Shown piece after piece: positions 47,046-60,075 of a DNA stretch of 64,000 nt (position 1 is the stretch's first letter; every line of letters begins with the position of its first letter). Under the pieces are notes generated by a model, which did no database searches, had not been told where the DNA came from, and saw only the letters and a list, made by a program, of their open reading frames with translations. Source of the stretch: Plantago major (taxonomy: Eukaryota; Streptophyta; Magnoliopsida; Lamiales; Plantaginaceae); assembly GCA_026545765.1 (NCBI GenBank), contig CM048839.1, forward strand, positions 14,880,566 through 14,944,565, read 5' to 3'. The translations under genes were made by a program, and so were the position numbers.

Positions 47046-50000
47046 CTATGCAGAATTCCTCACATTAATCAGCTCTGCACATTGAAGAAACTTAGCAGCT
47101 GACAATGGTTTTGTAAATGAGTCTGCAGCATTTTCTGTAGTATGAACCTTTTCCACTTTGATTAATCCACCATCAATGATGTCCCTTATGAAGTACAACC
47201 TCACATCTATATGCTTGGTCCTTTCATGAAAATGCTGGTACTTAGCTAATTGAATAGCACTTTGATTATCACACAGTACAGAAACACATTCCTGATGAAT
47301 GCCTAATTCCTTGATCAAACCATTTAACCACATAGCTTCCTTAATTGCCTCAGTCACAGCAACTAACTCAGCCTCAGTTGTAGATAATGCAACAATAGAT
47401 TGCTAAGAACACTTCCAGCTGATAGCTGTGCCATACAAAGTAAAAACAAATCCAGTAATAGATTTTCTTGTATCTATGTTAGATGCAAAATCTGCATCAG
47501 CAAAACCTCTCAGTGGCACATCTGTTTCTTTAGCAACTGTGAACTTAAGACCATGATGTATAGTTCCTTTAAAGTATCTGAGTACTCCCTTCACTATATT
47601 CCAATGTACCATGCCTGGATTGCTCATAAACCTACTTATCATACTCATTGCAAATGCAAGATCAGGTCTACAACAAATCATTGAGTACATTATGCTCCCC
47701 ACTGCAATAGCATAAGGTATTCTACTCATTTCATACATCTCAGTCTGAGTAGAAGGACATTGGCTCAGAGACAATTTACTACCAGGATTAATTGGCACAG
47801 TAGCACGCTTAGACATGTTAATATATATTAAACTTAGCAAGTACCTTAGACAAATATGATGACTGCGTAAGAAACAAGCTTCCATCAAGATCATGTCTAT
47901 TGATATCCATTCCCAGAATTCTACTTGCAGCTCCCAGATCTTTCATTTCAAATTCTAAGCTCAATTTAGACTTTAGAACACATATATCAACAATAGACCT
48001 CCCAGCTATTAGAATATCATCCACATACAGAAGCAGATAAATGCAGTTTTCATGAGAAACATCTGAGTAGTAAATACAGCTATCATACCTGCTTCTGATG
48101 AATTGTATTGAGCTCATAAATTCATCAAACCTCTTGTACCATTGGCGAGGACTTTGTTTTAAACCATACAGAGATATTCTCAGTAGACAAGCTTTGTTCT
48201 CCTTATCTTCTGTATGCACTCCATCTGGAACCTTCATATATAGTTTCTTCTAGCATACCATGTAGAAATGCTGTCTTCACATCCATTTGTTGAAGATGCA
48301 GGTTCCATTGTGTTACCATAGCCAATAGAATTCTGATAGACACATGTTTAACCACAGGTGAGAAATTTCTGTATAATCTACACCTTCCTTCTGTGTGAAT
48401 CCCTTTGCTACTAGTCTTGCTTTAAACCTGATTGAATTCTTCACACCAGTCTCAGATTTCTTTTTAAATATCCACTTACATCCCACTAGCTTCTGATTTT
48501 TAGGTAATGAAACAATGTTCCATGTTTCATTCTTCTCTAAAGATGCAAGCTCTTCATGTATTGCAGAAATTCATTGATCACTTTCAGGACACCTTATTGC
48601 TTCTTGATATGTAGATGGCTCAGAGTAATTGATGTCTTCTGCAACTGAGAGAGCATAAGCAACACTGTATGATTTACTAACTCTCCCATAACCAAACATA
48701 TCAGGAGCAATCTTGTTTGTTCTCTTTTCTCTGTCCTTAGCTAGCTGATATGAAGATAGGACATTAGTATCATCTGTAGTGATACTTGCATTTGTATTAT
48801 CTGATGTTGTATCACCTGAGTCATTGTGTGTACTATCATCATTATCAGTTGAGTGATCTTTTCCAGTAGTAGTTTCACCTGTATCATTGCAATGATCCAC
48901 CTGAATTTCAGTAGTATGTCTGTTAGGTTTAAGTGGCATAACATTCTCATTGAATATGACATCCCTGCTGACAATGCACCTCTTTTGATCAATAATCCAC
49001 AGCTTATACCCTTTCACACCAGTAGGGTAACCCAAGAAGATGCATCTGAGAGCTCTAGGGTCCAATTCACCCTGCCTTATGTGAGCTAGAGCTAGACAAC
49101 CAAACACTTTTAGGTGATTGTAGGAAGGAGGCTTACCAGACCAAATTTCTTCAGGAGTTTTATTGTTCAGTGGTGCCGAAGGACATCTATTAATGAGATA
49201 GCATGTTGTGGATGCAGCTTCACCCCAGAAATTCTTGCTCAAACCTGAGCTAATCAACATGCACCTCACCCTCTCCAGTATTGTCCTATTAAACCTCTCT
49301 ACAACTCCATTTTGTTGTGGAGTTCCTGGGATAGTTTTATGTCTCATAATCCCTTTTTCTTTACAGAAATCATTAAATTCCCCTAAGAGGAACTCCAAAC
49401 CATTATCTGTCCTGAGATGTTTAATCTTCCTTCCTATGAGATTCTCCACCTCAACTGACCATTCCTTAAACTTGCTGAATGTTTCATATTTAGACTTTAG
49501 CACAATTAACCACACTTTCCTGGAATAGTCATCAATTATGGATAAGAAGTATTTTCCACCATTCATTGTCTGTGTGTTTGTTGGCCCCCATAAATCTGAA
49601 TGCAGATAATCTAGAGGAGCCTGAGTAGTGTGTTTAGTTGTATCAAATCCAACCTCGTGTGATTTTTCCATGACACAGTTTTCACAGAACTGCATGTGAG
49701 TGATTTGATCCCCTCCTAGAAGATTTTGCTTTGCTAACTCTCTCAAGCCCTTCTCACTGAGATGTCCCATTCTAGCATGCCACAGCTGAGTTTTGTCTTT
49801 AGAAATTATGCTAGCTGAGATTCCCGTAATGGTGCAACCAACCAGATAGTATAGACCATTCTCCTTTATAACTTTCATAACTGTGATACCAGATTTCATA
49901 ATGCTTAAAACACCATTATCAGAAGAATACTTATGTCCAGATCCATCCAACACACCTAGAGAGATTAGATTCCTCTTCAACTTAGGGATATATCTGACAT

Positions 50001-51096
50001 TAGTTAGTATTCTTACAACTCCATCATGCAATTTAAGCTTAATATCACCAATTCCTTCAATCTTGCACTCATAATCATCTCCCACAATCACTGAACCACA
50101 TTTGCTAGCTTTGTAATTCATAAACCAATCTAAATTTGGGCTCATATGAAAGGAACAACCAGAATCCAACACCCAACGCATATGAGATTTAGAATTTACT
50201 ACAGAACATGCTTCAGAAACAACTAGTACCTCTGCATCACCAGATGGTTGAGATGATTCAGCTATATTTGCATTGTTGTTGGCTCCATTTGCTTGAAACT
50301 TTCCAGATTTCTTGTCTCTTTTGAATTGAAAACATTGTTTCTTGAGATGACCAGGTTTCTTGCAGTAGAAACACTTTCTCTTTTCAGTAACACTCCCATC
50401 TGCAGGTTTTTCTCTATCAGCTTTCCTTGCATCTGCATAAGCTGGTTGTTTGTTTCTTCCTTTGACCTTGTTACTCCACCTTTCCCTTATATTCAGACTT
50501 TCAGCTGACAGATCATTACTGGTAGATGGATTCCTGTGCAGCTCCTTATTCCTGAGAGCTACATCCACATCTTCATAAGTGAGCTTAGTGCTCTTATGAA
50601 TAACCAATGCATCTATGAAATGCTCACAGGATTTAGGTAATGCTCCCAAGATTACTAGAGCCTTGTCTTCATCAGTAACAGAGATTTGCACACTCTCAAG
50701 ATCCTGGCACATCTTGTTAAAATCATCCAGTTGTTCAGAGATTGATCTATCAGGGTTAATCCTGAAGTTGAATAACTTCTTCCTCAAATGCAGCTTATTT
50801 GCAGAAGTCTTTGAGTTGTACATTTCTTCCAACTTCTCCCATACTTCTTTAGCTGTTTTGAACTTTACAACCTCCCTGAGAATCTTATCATCAAGAGACA
50901 AGATTATAGTGCTGCGAACTCTCCCCATGATTGTGGCTTTCTCCTTAGCATCAACATCAGTTCCAAATCCTTTATCACCCAAGAGAGTTGCGTCCAAACC
51001 TTGATGAATGAGTAATGCTTCCATCTTTGCTTTTCACAAACCGAAATCGGTTTTCTCCGTGAATTTCTCTACATCAAATCTCATAGAGGATCCCAT
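47046..51096 (-). pseudogene. Copia gag-pol, broken by stops and frameshifts
   Basis: The apparent start is ATG 51096, with a TGA at codon 21 (51034-51036, usually Trp). An 817-residue frame from 51024 to 48571 encodes the gag UBN2 region, a CCHC zinc knuckle (CFYCKKPGHLKKQC), the protease active site (WVLDSGCSFHM), the pre-integrase zinc region (HARMGHLSEKG...CENC) and integrase (HLRTDNGLEF, GTPQQNGVVERFNRT). It stops at TGA 48571-48573. Downstream the reverse transcriptase has a 1-nt loss near 48,360, then YVDDILIAG intact in 47818-48237, a further frameshift near 47,820, and TAG at 47403-47405 before RNase H (47046-47357, CDNQSAIQLA). The element cannot make a complete polyprotein. Confidence 0.93.
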
Positions 51097-51146
51097 TGTT
51101 GATCGAGCACAAGAAGAGATCAGAGCTTCCCACAGATGGCGCCACT

Positions 51147-51677
51147 TGTTGAGATTCAACAATTAATCTCTTCGAACAAACAATCGATCAAACAATTATA
51201 AATTACACAAATCGAAACAACACAACGATTATGTGGTTCGGCTTAAACAAGCCTACATCCACGGGAAAACGAGCACGGATTTTATTGATCACAATTGTAT
51301 GATTACAAGCTCTCAATCAATGAAATGATCAAGCTCAATCGACTATCTCTAATCTTCTATCTTCAACAATTTACAGAAGAATCAAGAGAACAATTTGCGC
51401 AAAGAAACAAGATTAAATTGTGTTACAGAAACTGAGAAACAACTGAAATCAATCAATCGATCTTTTGTGATGATAACCGCCTTTTTTACTTGAAGAAGAA
51501 GAAAACAGAATGAGAAGAAACAGAAGAAGAAAACTCTGCTGCTCTGTTTCTTCATTCCCGCTTTTTATATCCAATATAACAGCCATAATTGCTGTTTTAA
51601 TCTCAGCCCTTCATCAATCTTGATTCGATCATGACCGTCCATCAGTTAGTTACTCAATTTGAGCTACAATTCCAACA
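51147..51677 (-). repeat. 5' LTR of the Copia element
   Basis: 531 bp, partner of 46386-46919. Confidence 0.95.
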
Positions 51678-52027
51678 CAACTTTCTACAAACAGAGATTT
51701 TTCACAACTTGCTATCAACAGATTGCTACTTAACTGCAAAAACTGATGGACTTGAACCACACAATGATCAACAACCCTGAAACTTAACCATCGCAGTATA
51801 TATCAGACAAGTCACATAAATTTCTTAATCTGATCGCCAGTGTTTTTACCTACCTATATTTAGTACTAGTACATTCTCCATGAAACTACATATAGTTCAA
51901 CTCCAATAGAGCTGAGATTTTCCCATACATTTCTACATACCAAATAATTATAATTTCACAGACATGACAGAAAATAAATACATCTGTTGAATTGAAATAA
52001 TACCATCTACTTCCCATTTGCATGTTT

Positions 52028-54895
52028 CTATTGACTCTCTGCAGTATAAAATTTCGTATCAGTCTGCGAATAAAATCCCATGCTTGATGGTTCTGGCAAT
52101 GTCATAGCAGGGCTATTAAGCATTGTAACAATTGAAGTTATAGGTGGCCTATCATCTGCTTTTGGTTGAACGCACAACAGACCGATGTGAATACATCTCA
52201 AAATGGCTCCTAAGATGCTCGAATCATCCTTTAACACGGGATCTACCAAATCTTCAGCAGTTCTTGTTCCCCAAGCATCCCATGCCTGTGAATGTAAAAC
52301 ATTTTATTGAGGCTCAGTTGGTACTTAACAGCTACTTTGTGGTTATAAATTTAAGTTTAGATATTTCTTACTTTACTTATGAGATCCCCATGCCGGCTGT
52401 TCTTTTGACCACTTATAATTTCTAGGAGTAGCACGCCAAAGCTGTACACATCCGTCTTAACAGAGAATTGGTTTCGCAATTGATATTCAGGTGCAATATA
52501 TCCACTGCAAGAGGTGCATACATGTTAACCAAACATGTTAGCTGGGAAAATGGCATATTTGGTCCCCAGTTGTAGCAGGGGTGAGACATTTAAGTCCTTT
52601 ATTTGTTCCACTTGTGATTTTAGAAACTGCTGAAGTTGAAATGTGATTATGAGATGGAAAATGATGATAGGAGGAAATAAAAAAAATAGCAAAAGATTAG
52701 ATACATACGGAGTTCCAACGACTCTGTTGGTACTGCAATGAGTCTGATCTAGCTCAATTAACCTAGCCAGGCCAAAATCTGAGATTTTCGAGTCCATCCT
52801 CCCATCTAGAAGTACATTACTAGGCTTGAGATCACGATGAACAATCATAAGCTGAGAATCTTCGTGTAGATAAACAATACCCTTGACGATGCCCCCTATA
52901 ATCTTGCAGCGTGTATTCCAATCTAAATTGGAACGTTTGGTTTGGTCTGCAAACCAGGATTAGGGAACCAGTTATAAGAAGAGTAGTTATCCATTGAATT
53001 TGAAGGTTAAAAGGCCGGAATTTTACCAAATAAGAAATTGTTCAGACTTCCATTTTGAACATATTCATACACGAGTAGCTTCTCGTCTCCTTCTGAGGAG
53101 AAACCAATCAGGGTAACCAGGTTCTTATGTTTAAGCTGTGCCAGTATGCCGACTTCAGCTTTGAACTCCGTTTCTCCTTGATGTGAACCTATTGACAATC
53201 TTTTCACAGCTATTTCTCGACCGCCTGGTAGTTTTCCCTGAAATTCATTTGACAGATTAAAACAACTTCAGAAGTTATTTTTCTGATCAGTCGTGTCACA
53301 TCTATTACTACAGGTTTGTTATCATCATCATAATTCATATCAAAGCATGTCATTACCCTGAAAACAGCACCAAAAGCACCTCGCCCCAACTCCTCGGAGA
53401 ATTCCTTTGTGGCAACTCTGATTTCGTCAAAGGTGAGCTGCAAGTGATCGGCATTGCCAGTGGCAGGAGGCGGAATCATGTCTGGGGTAGGGAGAGCTTG
53501 AACCTCAACTTAAGAAAATAAAATTCTCAACTGTTAAGTTGCTATCATAGCATAATTGGACTTAAATCAACTCAATTATCAGTTACAAGTTCAGTTTAGC
53601 TTTTGATTACTTAAATGTTTATCTTTCAATCCAAACGAAAACAATCATATCACGATCTCCTTAAAAAGGTATGCCATTACTGTAATGTATGATGTGAAGG
53701 CTTGAGATAGATGTCTAGACCAAAATAAAAAAGATTTTTATGAGAATATACATACTATGAGTTTCAGGGCGCTGATGACTTAATAATTTTCTCCTCCTTA
53801 TTAAGAAGGCAGCAACAATGACAGCTACAATCATTAGACCCCCGAATGTTGAACCAACGATGATTGTAATAGTTCGAGTTGGTGAGGCCTTCTCGCCACC
53901 TACAACCATTCATGCATGTTAGAAGATTTGGATCTGAACAGGTTGGCTTTTTCAATGAATTTATTGTGTAAGTTCTAAGTTTGTGGATCAGGATCAGTCA
54001 CATCAGTTGAAATGAATATGAAGTTGAATGCGACTTTGCAAGTCATGTGTCTCAATTTAAACTAAAAGGTCTAGTAGATCCGGGCTATAGAAGTATTTCA
54101 GGTACCTGGCGGGGAAGGCGTGGGTGGCATAGACATAGACATGGACTCAAGCTCCAGAATCCTCGATTCATTATAGAAAAGTGTGCTCCCATAACGAAGA
54201 TCACAGCTAGCCACATAGACTCTCACATTTCCTTTAGCATTACAGCATGTTGACAAGTGTTGGGCAGCACGGATTAGGCAAGAAGTACAATCTTGTTGTG
54301 ACAAGTCAGGCGTGCACTGCGCCAACGCATAAATTATCTGGAAATTTGATGAACTCCAATTCCCAACCGCCACTTTCAGTAATGAACCCCCTCCAGCTGC
54401 TTGTGGTATGAGTTCATTCAATAGATTCCCGAGATCTGACATAAATAGTTGTGTGTCACCGGTTACATTCCGTGGGTCCCACTCCCAGAACATGTTGTCA
54501 TAGTCAATGATCGCGTACGTGGGAGTGTCAGAATAGTGCAACGTGCAGAGGAACAACCAGCTGATGACCTGCCTATTGGTCCGACATGTTTCTAAAGCAG
54601 CAACGGTTATATTCTGGACACAACTGCGACACAAATCGAGCTGAATGTCAGCTCTGCAGACCACCATGGCATAGACTGTGTCGTCTGTGTTTTGGTCTAT
54701 GGACGCATTGTAGAAGCCGTAATCATTCATGTTTAAGGGCAGAGAGGAGAGGAGGGTATGGAGATTGGTTTGGTATGTACTGTTGTTTGTGTAATTACCA
54801 TTGTTTAGACAATATGTCTGGCCTCTAGCAAAGGCTAAAACGTTTGCCAGAATCAAGAATGTGACCAGAAGTGGTAGGTTTTGTTCATACCTCAT
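52028..54895 (-). CDS. Cysteine-rich receptor-like protein kinase (CRK copy 3, intact)
   Basis: Seven exons on the minus strand: 54106-54895, 53756-53899, 53357-53508, 53027-53237, 52709-52946, 52372-52504 and 52028-52285. All junctions are GT-AG and phases agree, giving 641 residues. The signal peptide ([17 protein letters not shown]) is followed by two DUF26 domains with C-x8-C-x2-C ([26 protein letters not shown]). The membrane helix is [20 protein letters not shown]. The kinase has Gly-loop [12 protein letters not shown] lysine, [12 protein letters not shown] and APE. An apoplastic sensor kinase role in defence or redox signalling is family knowledge, and the ligand is unknown. In the Gly-loop, GRGGFG of paralogue 2 reads GRGAFG. 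ATG 54895 is the first real start; the frame upstream has only TTG. Confidence 0.92.
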
Positions 54896-56241
54896 GGTAT
54901 TCAAGCTTATTCTTGTTCTGTGAACTCTAGTTTGCTCTCAGACTCAGAGTTAACATTTATACTACTACTTTCTAATTTCTATATATCTATGTGTATGAGT
55001 ATGTGATGTTAGAAAGTCTAAAATACCAACTACTCAAATTTTCCAATTCACATATGATCGTGGTTGAGATTATTTTGTCATGGTCCATGCACCATGCTTG
55101 TTACTTCATACGAAATCAGGAGGATATTTTCCCAGGAAACTCGGCATGTATTAACCATATTTCGCATTTTCTTAGCAAATGTGCAAATTAGATAGGTAAT
55201 AAGAGTTCTTGTATTTGAGATTTTCACTTGTGAAAGATTTAATTTTTATAAACAATGAGAAATTTGAACATCACAATTAGTAGGATATACATGAAATGTT
55301 TCAAATACTTTATCATGGACCGTAACGAGATATGATATTTCTTTATATTCACTAAAATAATGGTTTTACAAGAATTTCACAGTCGCGTGTCACTTAAGTC
55401 ACATATTCTATCGTTGAGCCTCATTCGTTACGGAAACAATCACAAACTCAAACTCGAGAGTATTATCAATCGAGTCGAGTTGAGCCGAACGGAGTACGCT
55501 AGATTCGCATCACGCCTCTAGTTTTTGTGTAGTAGCTAGGATATAGGGACTGATTGGGGGAGAGTGGAACCACATTTCAAGTTGCAGTTTGCAAAGAGAG
55601 AGAGATGTTTGGGCTGACAAAGAGAAAGGGAGAGGAGTTGAGCCCCCCTTAAATTCTTGGTGGACTCGTCGTTTTGTTTCTTTTTCTCACTACATTAGAC
55701 TTTTTTCTCATCTTCGATAATTGCATGTTAATTTCGGACACAACTAGCTCCGATGACTCAACTAGCTAGTCAGTCGGTCATTTTAGACACTGGTTTCCCA
55801 CTTCTTTTAAGATGAATGATTACTAAATGAGATACAATTGTACCGTATACGCGTCTCTTCAAACACTTTATGTTTTCTAGAACATCTTTTAAGCTGGTTA
55901 GAAGCAAAATTAGTTTTATACAAACATTGGCTTTTGACTTCAAATACACAAAATCTCTGTACAAGAACGTTGACAGATTTGAACCAGAGTTACCAGACAA
56001 TGTTGAACGAACTAATAAATGAAGCTACTGCAGTGAAATCAGATAAGTCATACATAATGTCTTGGGATTGTGGCACTCAGCTTTTATTATTTATAATAAT
56101 ATAAATGACAGTACATTCTCCATAGTTTCACTACAGAGGGTTGAACTCCAATAAAGCTGAGTTTCTCCCATACACTTATACTAGCTATTATACATACATA
56201 CTTGATACTTACCTAGACGATTCCATGATGCCACAATACTC
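54896..56241. other. CRK copy 3 promoter and spacer
   Basis: About 55,050-55,110 resembles the region upstream of CRK copy 1 near 36,885-36,950 (GAGATTATTT, GTCATGGTC), so part of the promoter is shared. No further gene is supported. Confidence 0.5.
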
Positions 56242-59200
56242 TCAGCACCCCTTCAGATCGCGCCACCTAAGGTAAACGAGCCCTGCGTGATAATGCGTAT
56301 AAGCTCCAGCAACGACAAGCACGTGGAAAAGCTGATGACTATGCCCAGCGATATCAAACTTCCCTGGCATCCACCTCTCTGGCACCCGCATAGCGTACAC
56401 CAACGCTCCGACTCCGTAAAACACTCCCATCAGAACTTCATATGCAGTTGTGTGGAGTGCTTCCGGCTCGTGCCAGAATAGTATGAGCTTGTGTAGGATC
56501 GGTGCAGCGCCAGAAAAGCCCATCCCGAAGAATAGTCCTGCTCGGAAAGTGCGGTACTCAGGTGTTTGGAACACTGGGAGAAGGGATGCGAGGATTGTTC
56601 CAATTCCGAGTATTGTGATGAACCCCAGGTAGAGGTTGAGGAAGAATGGGTAGCACATGAAGGAGTAGTATACAGGTGGGTAGAAAGATGTGGCGATAAG
56701 GGCAGCGATTCCGGCATAGTCAAGACGAAGCATGAAGTAGGAGACGCGTTCGGAGTGGCAGGAGAGGAGGTGACATGCGCTGCTGGCTAACAGGCAAAAC
56801 ATGGCCCCGCCTAAGAAGGCGAAGAATGGCCAACGCGTGATTGGTCGGAGTAATAGTGGTGCTATGATGTTTGCCACGTCTTCCTTCATATGTTGCTGCA
56901 AAAATGTAAATGGTATGGATGGCATCAGTGCTAAAGATAAATTTTTAACCATCATAGGGAAAGAGTTTCCTTGCATAATATCTAAAAACACAAGGGGTTC
57001 AGTACAGTAAATGTAACAGGGAAGAATATGGTGCACTCTCATTCTCATATAGTAACAAGTAATTGCTGCCAAAGAAGGTACATACAAAACAATTGTCATC
57101 ATAGAAAAATAAGAACTAGTTTCTGATTCTGAGACACGTCTTGATTATAACAACACATAGACATCTCCATTCACAAGATGATCAGTAAACCAAACTAAAC
57201 TAAACAGACTGTTTGAACTTTCTATTCACAACCTTTGTCAAAAATGGAAAAACTCAGACTAAAGTGCTAACCGGAATCACCCATGCCAAGTTCAATGCAA
57301 GATGACCTGTATCATTTTACACTTGCATGGTAAACTTAAGAGAACTCACGACATAAAATATATGCAGGTTATTAGAATTCCACAACTAATTGAGAGGAAG
57401 TGTTAAAATGCAGACACAAATATGACTAATGAAGCACATATATTGATTAACAATAGTCCGCTATGCATAATGACACGTCTTTCAATATGTTATTGTTACT
57501 AATGGTGACATCCTTTGGATCTTGGATTATGGAGAAACTGCAATATAAGATGCTTTAAGGACTGTTAATGGAAAGCTTGGGTTATGAGAAATGAAACTAC
57601 AAAATGCGTGCATTTTCAAGCTGCGTGTCTAAGAAATAGAGCTTGAAGGAAGAAAAGCAACAATAAGTTGCAGGAGACAAGAAATTATCAAAATTGAGAG
57701 ACAGAGCTTGAAGCAGGGTAATATATAATGGAACGCCCTTCAAATATGTGTTGTTCTAGGGAAAATGCACAGCAAACACTGTAGTCATTAACATTCTCCT
57801 GTGTGTTTTCAGAGTGGATACAGAGAGTCCTGGTTTGTTTAGAAAATCTGCACATAAATACCTTCCAAAATTTAAGTGCAGCAATAACAACAACAAGAAC
57901 CAAAAAAACAAAGAAAAAAAGGAGGATGTCTATAATCTGGAGGAAAGAGTTTTTGGCTAAGGATTCCAAAAACACAGCAAAGTTATGTAATAAGAATGGG
58001 AGTGTCCTAACACAGATAAGAATGTACGAGTCTATAAATAAAGATCAGCCAAATAAAGGATGTACACATTACCATAGCACAAGCATCAGTGTGGTTGTTA
58101 TGGCAGAGCCTCTCTGGCAAACAGTTAGAAATGAGTTCCATAATCTTCCAATTGGACAAGGATGGTAGCAAGTCAATGGAATGCAGAGATGTCCGTAGCT
58201 CCTCTCGAAGTTTGTGCAAATCAGGCATGTGTGGCAAGGATGGAAGACAGGTCATTAGTTCCGTATGCAGTTTTTGGAAGTCAGCGTTTTTAAGCACATT
58301 AGGGAAATTTGGTAGAGAGGGAAGGTCCACGAAATTTGGAACATTCCACGCGGTGTAAATGGTAAGGGATAGGAACAACAAAAAGCCTATCAAATGCCTG
58401 CAGCGAAGAAATAACTCAGTCAAGGTGGGGAAATTATTATAATTCCTAGAAGACTAGATTGCAATCACCATACACACCGCATTGAGAAAACAAGTACCAG
58501 TTAGAACAATTTACGAAAGTAAAGGTGATGCGATTGTAACTTGTTAACAGCAAATGACAAAATTAGTCAACAAGTTAGAACCATGTCCAAGCATAGGCAT
58601 GGCATTTCACAAAATGGATAAGATGAACATTTGGGGGGGGGGGGGGGTATGGTATTATAGGATAAAAAAGATTTGGTTTTTCGCCATGTGAATTAACTGT
58701 TGATTGTTGATTCTGCAGAAGTACAGGATGTAATCATGCAGCCATATAATATAAGTAACCCCAACTAACTGAAAACACACACACACACACCTGTAGTTAT
58801 AAGTACCCAAGTTCTCCCTTTAAGCATTCTTATGGAGACTGATCTTGTCCATTTACCTCTTAATTGGATAAACCTTCTATTCAGTAATTTTACTTTGACT
58901 ATGTGACATGAATAAAAAATCCAGTGCAACTCACCAATTTACTTTTTTTTTGAGATACAATATTACAATTACAATATTTCTTGAACAAATTTTATCATCA
59001 ACAAATCATTAATCACCAATCATTCTCCATACAGAGAAATAATCACCCATTTCGGGGATCGAACCCGTAACCTCTTGGGTACGGGGTGTCTCAGCTTGCC
59101 ACTCGGCTACAAACGCTTTGACAACTCACCAATTTACTTACTATCCAGCAAACAAAGTTGCAGGACAAAATAACTAGCTTGTGATGCTAATACAGAGTTG

Positions 59201-60075
59201 CAGAAACTACTAGCTAGCATATAATGCAGACAATAATCACTATGTCACCATCAACAGATACAACATCACAAATGCACAATGCAGTACTTTCCAATTCAGA
59301 CTCCATGTACAATTGGATGCAATACCACCTCATCTAACTTTGACGTCTCAGTTTCCAATCTACAGTTCTACACTAGCTAGAACTAACCTCCATTGTCACA
59401 AATTTAATATGATATTGGAAGTAAATTAAAGATTTAGCACATCTTAACTTCACTGAGCAATGCTGAAGCTAGACTTAATGGCAAAGGAGCAAAACTTCCG
59501 AACCCGATCAAATACAAAACCAGCTACAAAAATATTTTTGGAGTGAACTCCCTTGTCTTACTATACAGAATTACAGATTTTTGCCAGTTTCCTTGTAAAC
59601 CACGTACAGTATAATGCAAGACTACACACTCAAGCACAGAGCCTAAATAATTGCCATAAATCAAGAAGAACAACAGAGCTAAAACAGCCAAGAAACAAAC
59701 TACACAATCTAGGAAGAAATAGTACTTTAACTTGTCAACAGCAACATATAGTATAAAAATCCAAGAATGACAGCAAAGAAACAAGAAAAGGAACTGTAAC
59801 TCTTACGTCCAAACATTGAGGGTCTCGTTGTGAATGCTGAATACACTTAACAAGACCTGCTTCAAAGGCCATTCAGCTCGGTAATGACCAATAATGAACT
59901 CATTATCCTTCAAATAGCCAGGCAATGAGTGATACTCCACAAGCTGATACTTCACTTTCTTCCACAATCTCTTCCCTTTCCCTTCTTTCGGCGAAGAACA
60001 CTCCGTTTCCACCTCGTTTTCGCTCGATTCACCGAGCAATTTCACTCCATCACGATTCCCTTTAATCTTGGCCAT
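56242..60075 (-). CDS. HHP4: Heptahelical transmembrane protein (PAQR/adiponectin-receptor-like, HHP4/5 type)
   Basis: Exons 59807-60075, 58073-58397 and 56242-56895 (GT-AG, phases agree) give 415 residues. ATG 60075 (MAKIKGNRD) is the first start; the upstream open frame begins with TTG. The cytosolic N-terminus has KVKYQLVEYHSLPGYLKDNE and WPLKQ, then the PAQR signature FSIHNETLNVWTHLIG across the exon 1-2 junction. A long loop in exon 2 ends CLPERLCHNNHTDACAM. Exon 3 carries the remaining helices with SSACHLLSCHSE, LRLDYAGI and C-terminal GHSHQLFHVLVV; the His residues of these motifs bind zinc in animal receptors. Plant HHPs are linked to ABA, sugar and cold responses (family knowledge). 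The exact HHP number is a best guess. Intron 1 (1.4 kb) contains a SINE. Confidence 0.92.
58632..58647. repeat. Poly-G tract in HHP intron 1
   Basis: About 16 consecutive G; length prone to error. Confidence 0.85.
58945..59121 (-). mobile_element. tRNA-derived SINE with 18-bp TSD
   Basis: On the minus strand the element has a box A, TAGCCGAGTGGC (59098-59109), and a box B, GGTTCGATCCCC (59054-59065), at tRNA-like spacing. A tRNA-unrelated body and an A tail (58945-58951) follow. CAACTCACCAATTTACTT occurs on both sides (58927-58944 and 59122-59139) as an 18-bp target-site duplication. It lies in intron 1 of the HHP gene, same orientation. Confidence 0.9.

Larger units (their letters stand above)
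46386..51677 (-). mobile_element. Full-length Ty1/copia retrotransposon, 5,292 bp, defective
   Basis: LTRs at 46386-46919 and 51147-51677 start TGTTG and end CCAACA. The 5-bp TSD CAACT lies at 46381-46385 and 51678-51682. On the minus strand a primer-site-like TGGCGCCATCTGTGGGAA lies 2 nt after the 5' LTR, and a purine tract AAGGTGGAGAT precedes the 3' LTR. The LTRs differ at about 25 sites or indels (roughly 5%), so this insertion is older than the one at 37089. Domain order gag-protease-integrase-RT-RNase H identifies Copia. Confidence 0.95.
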
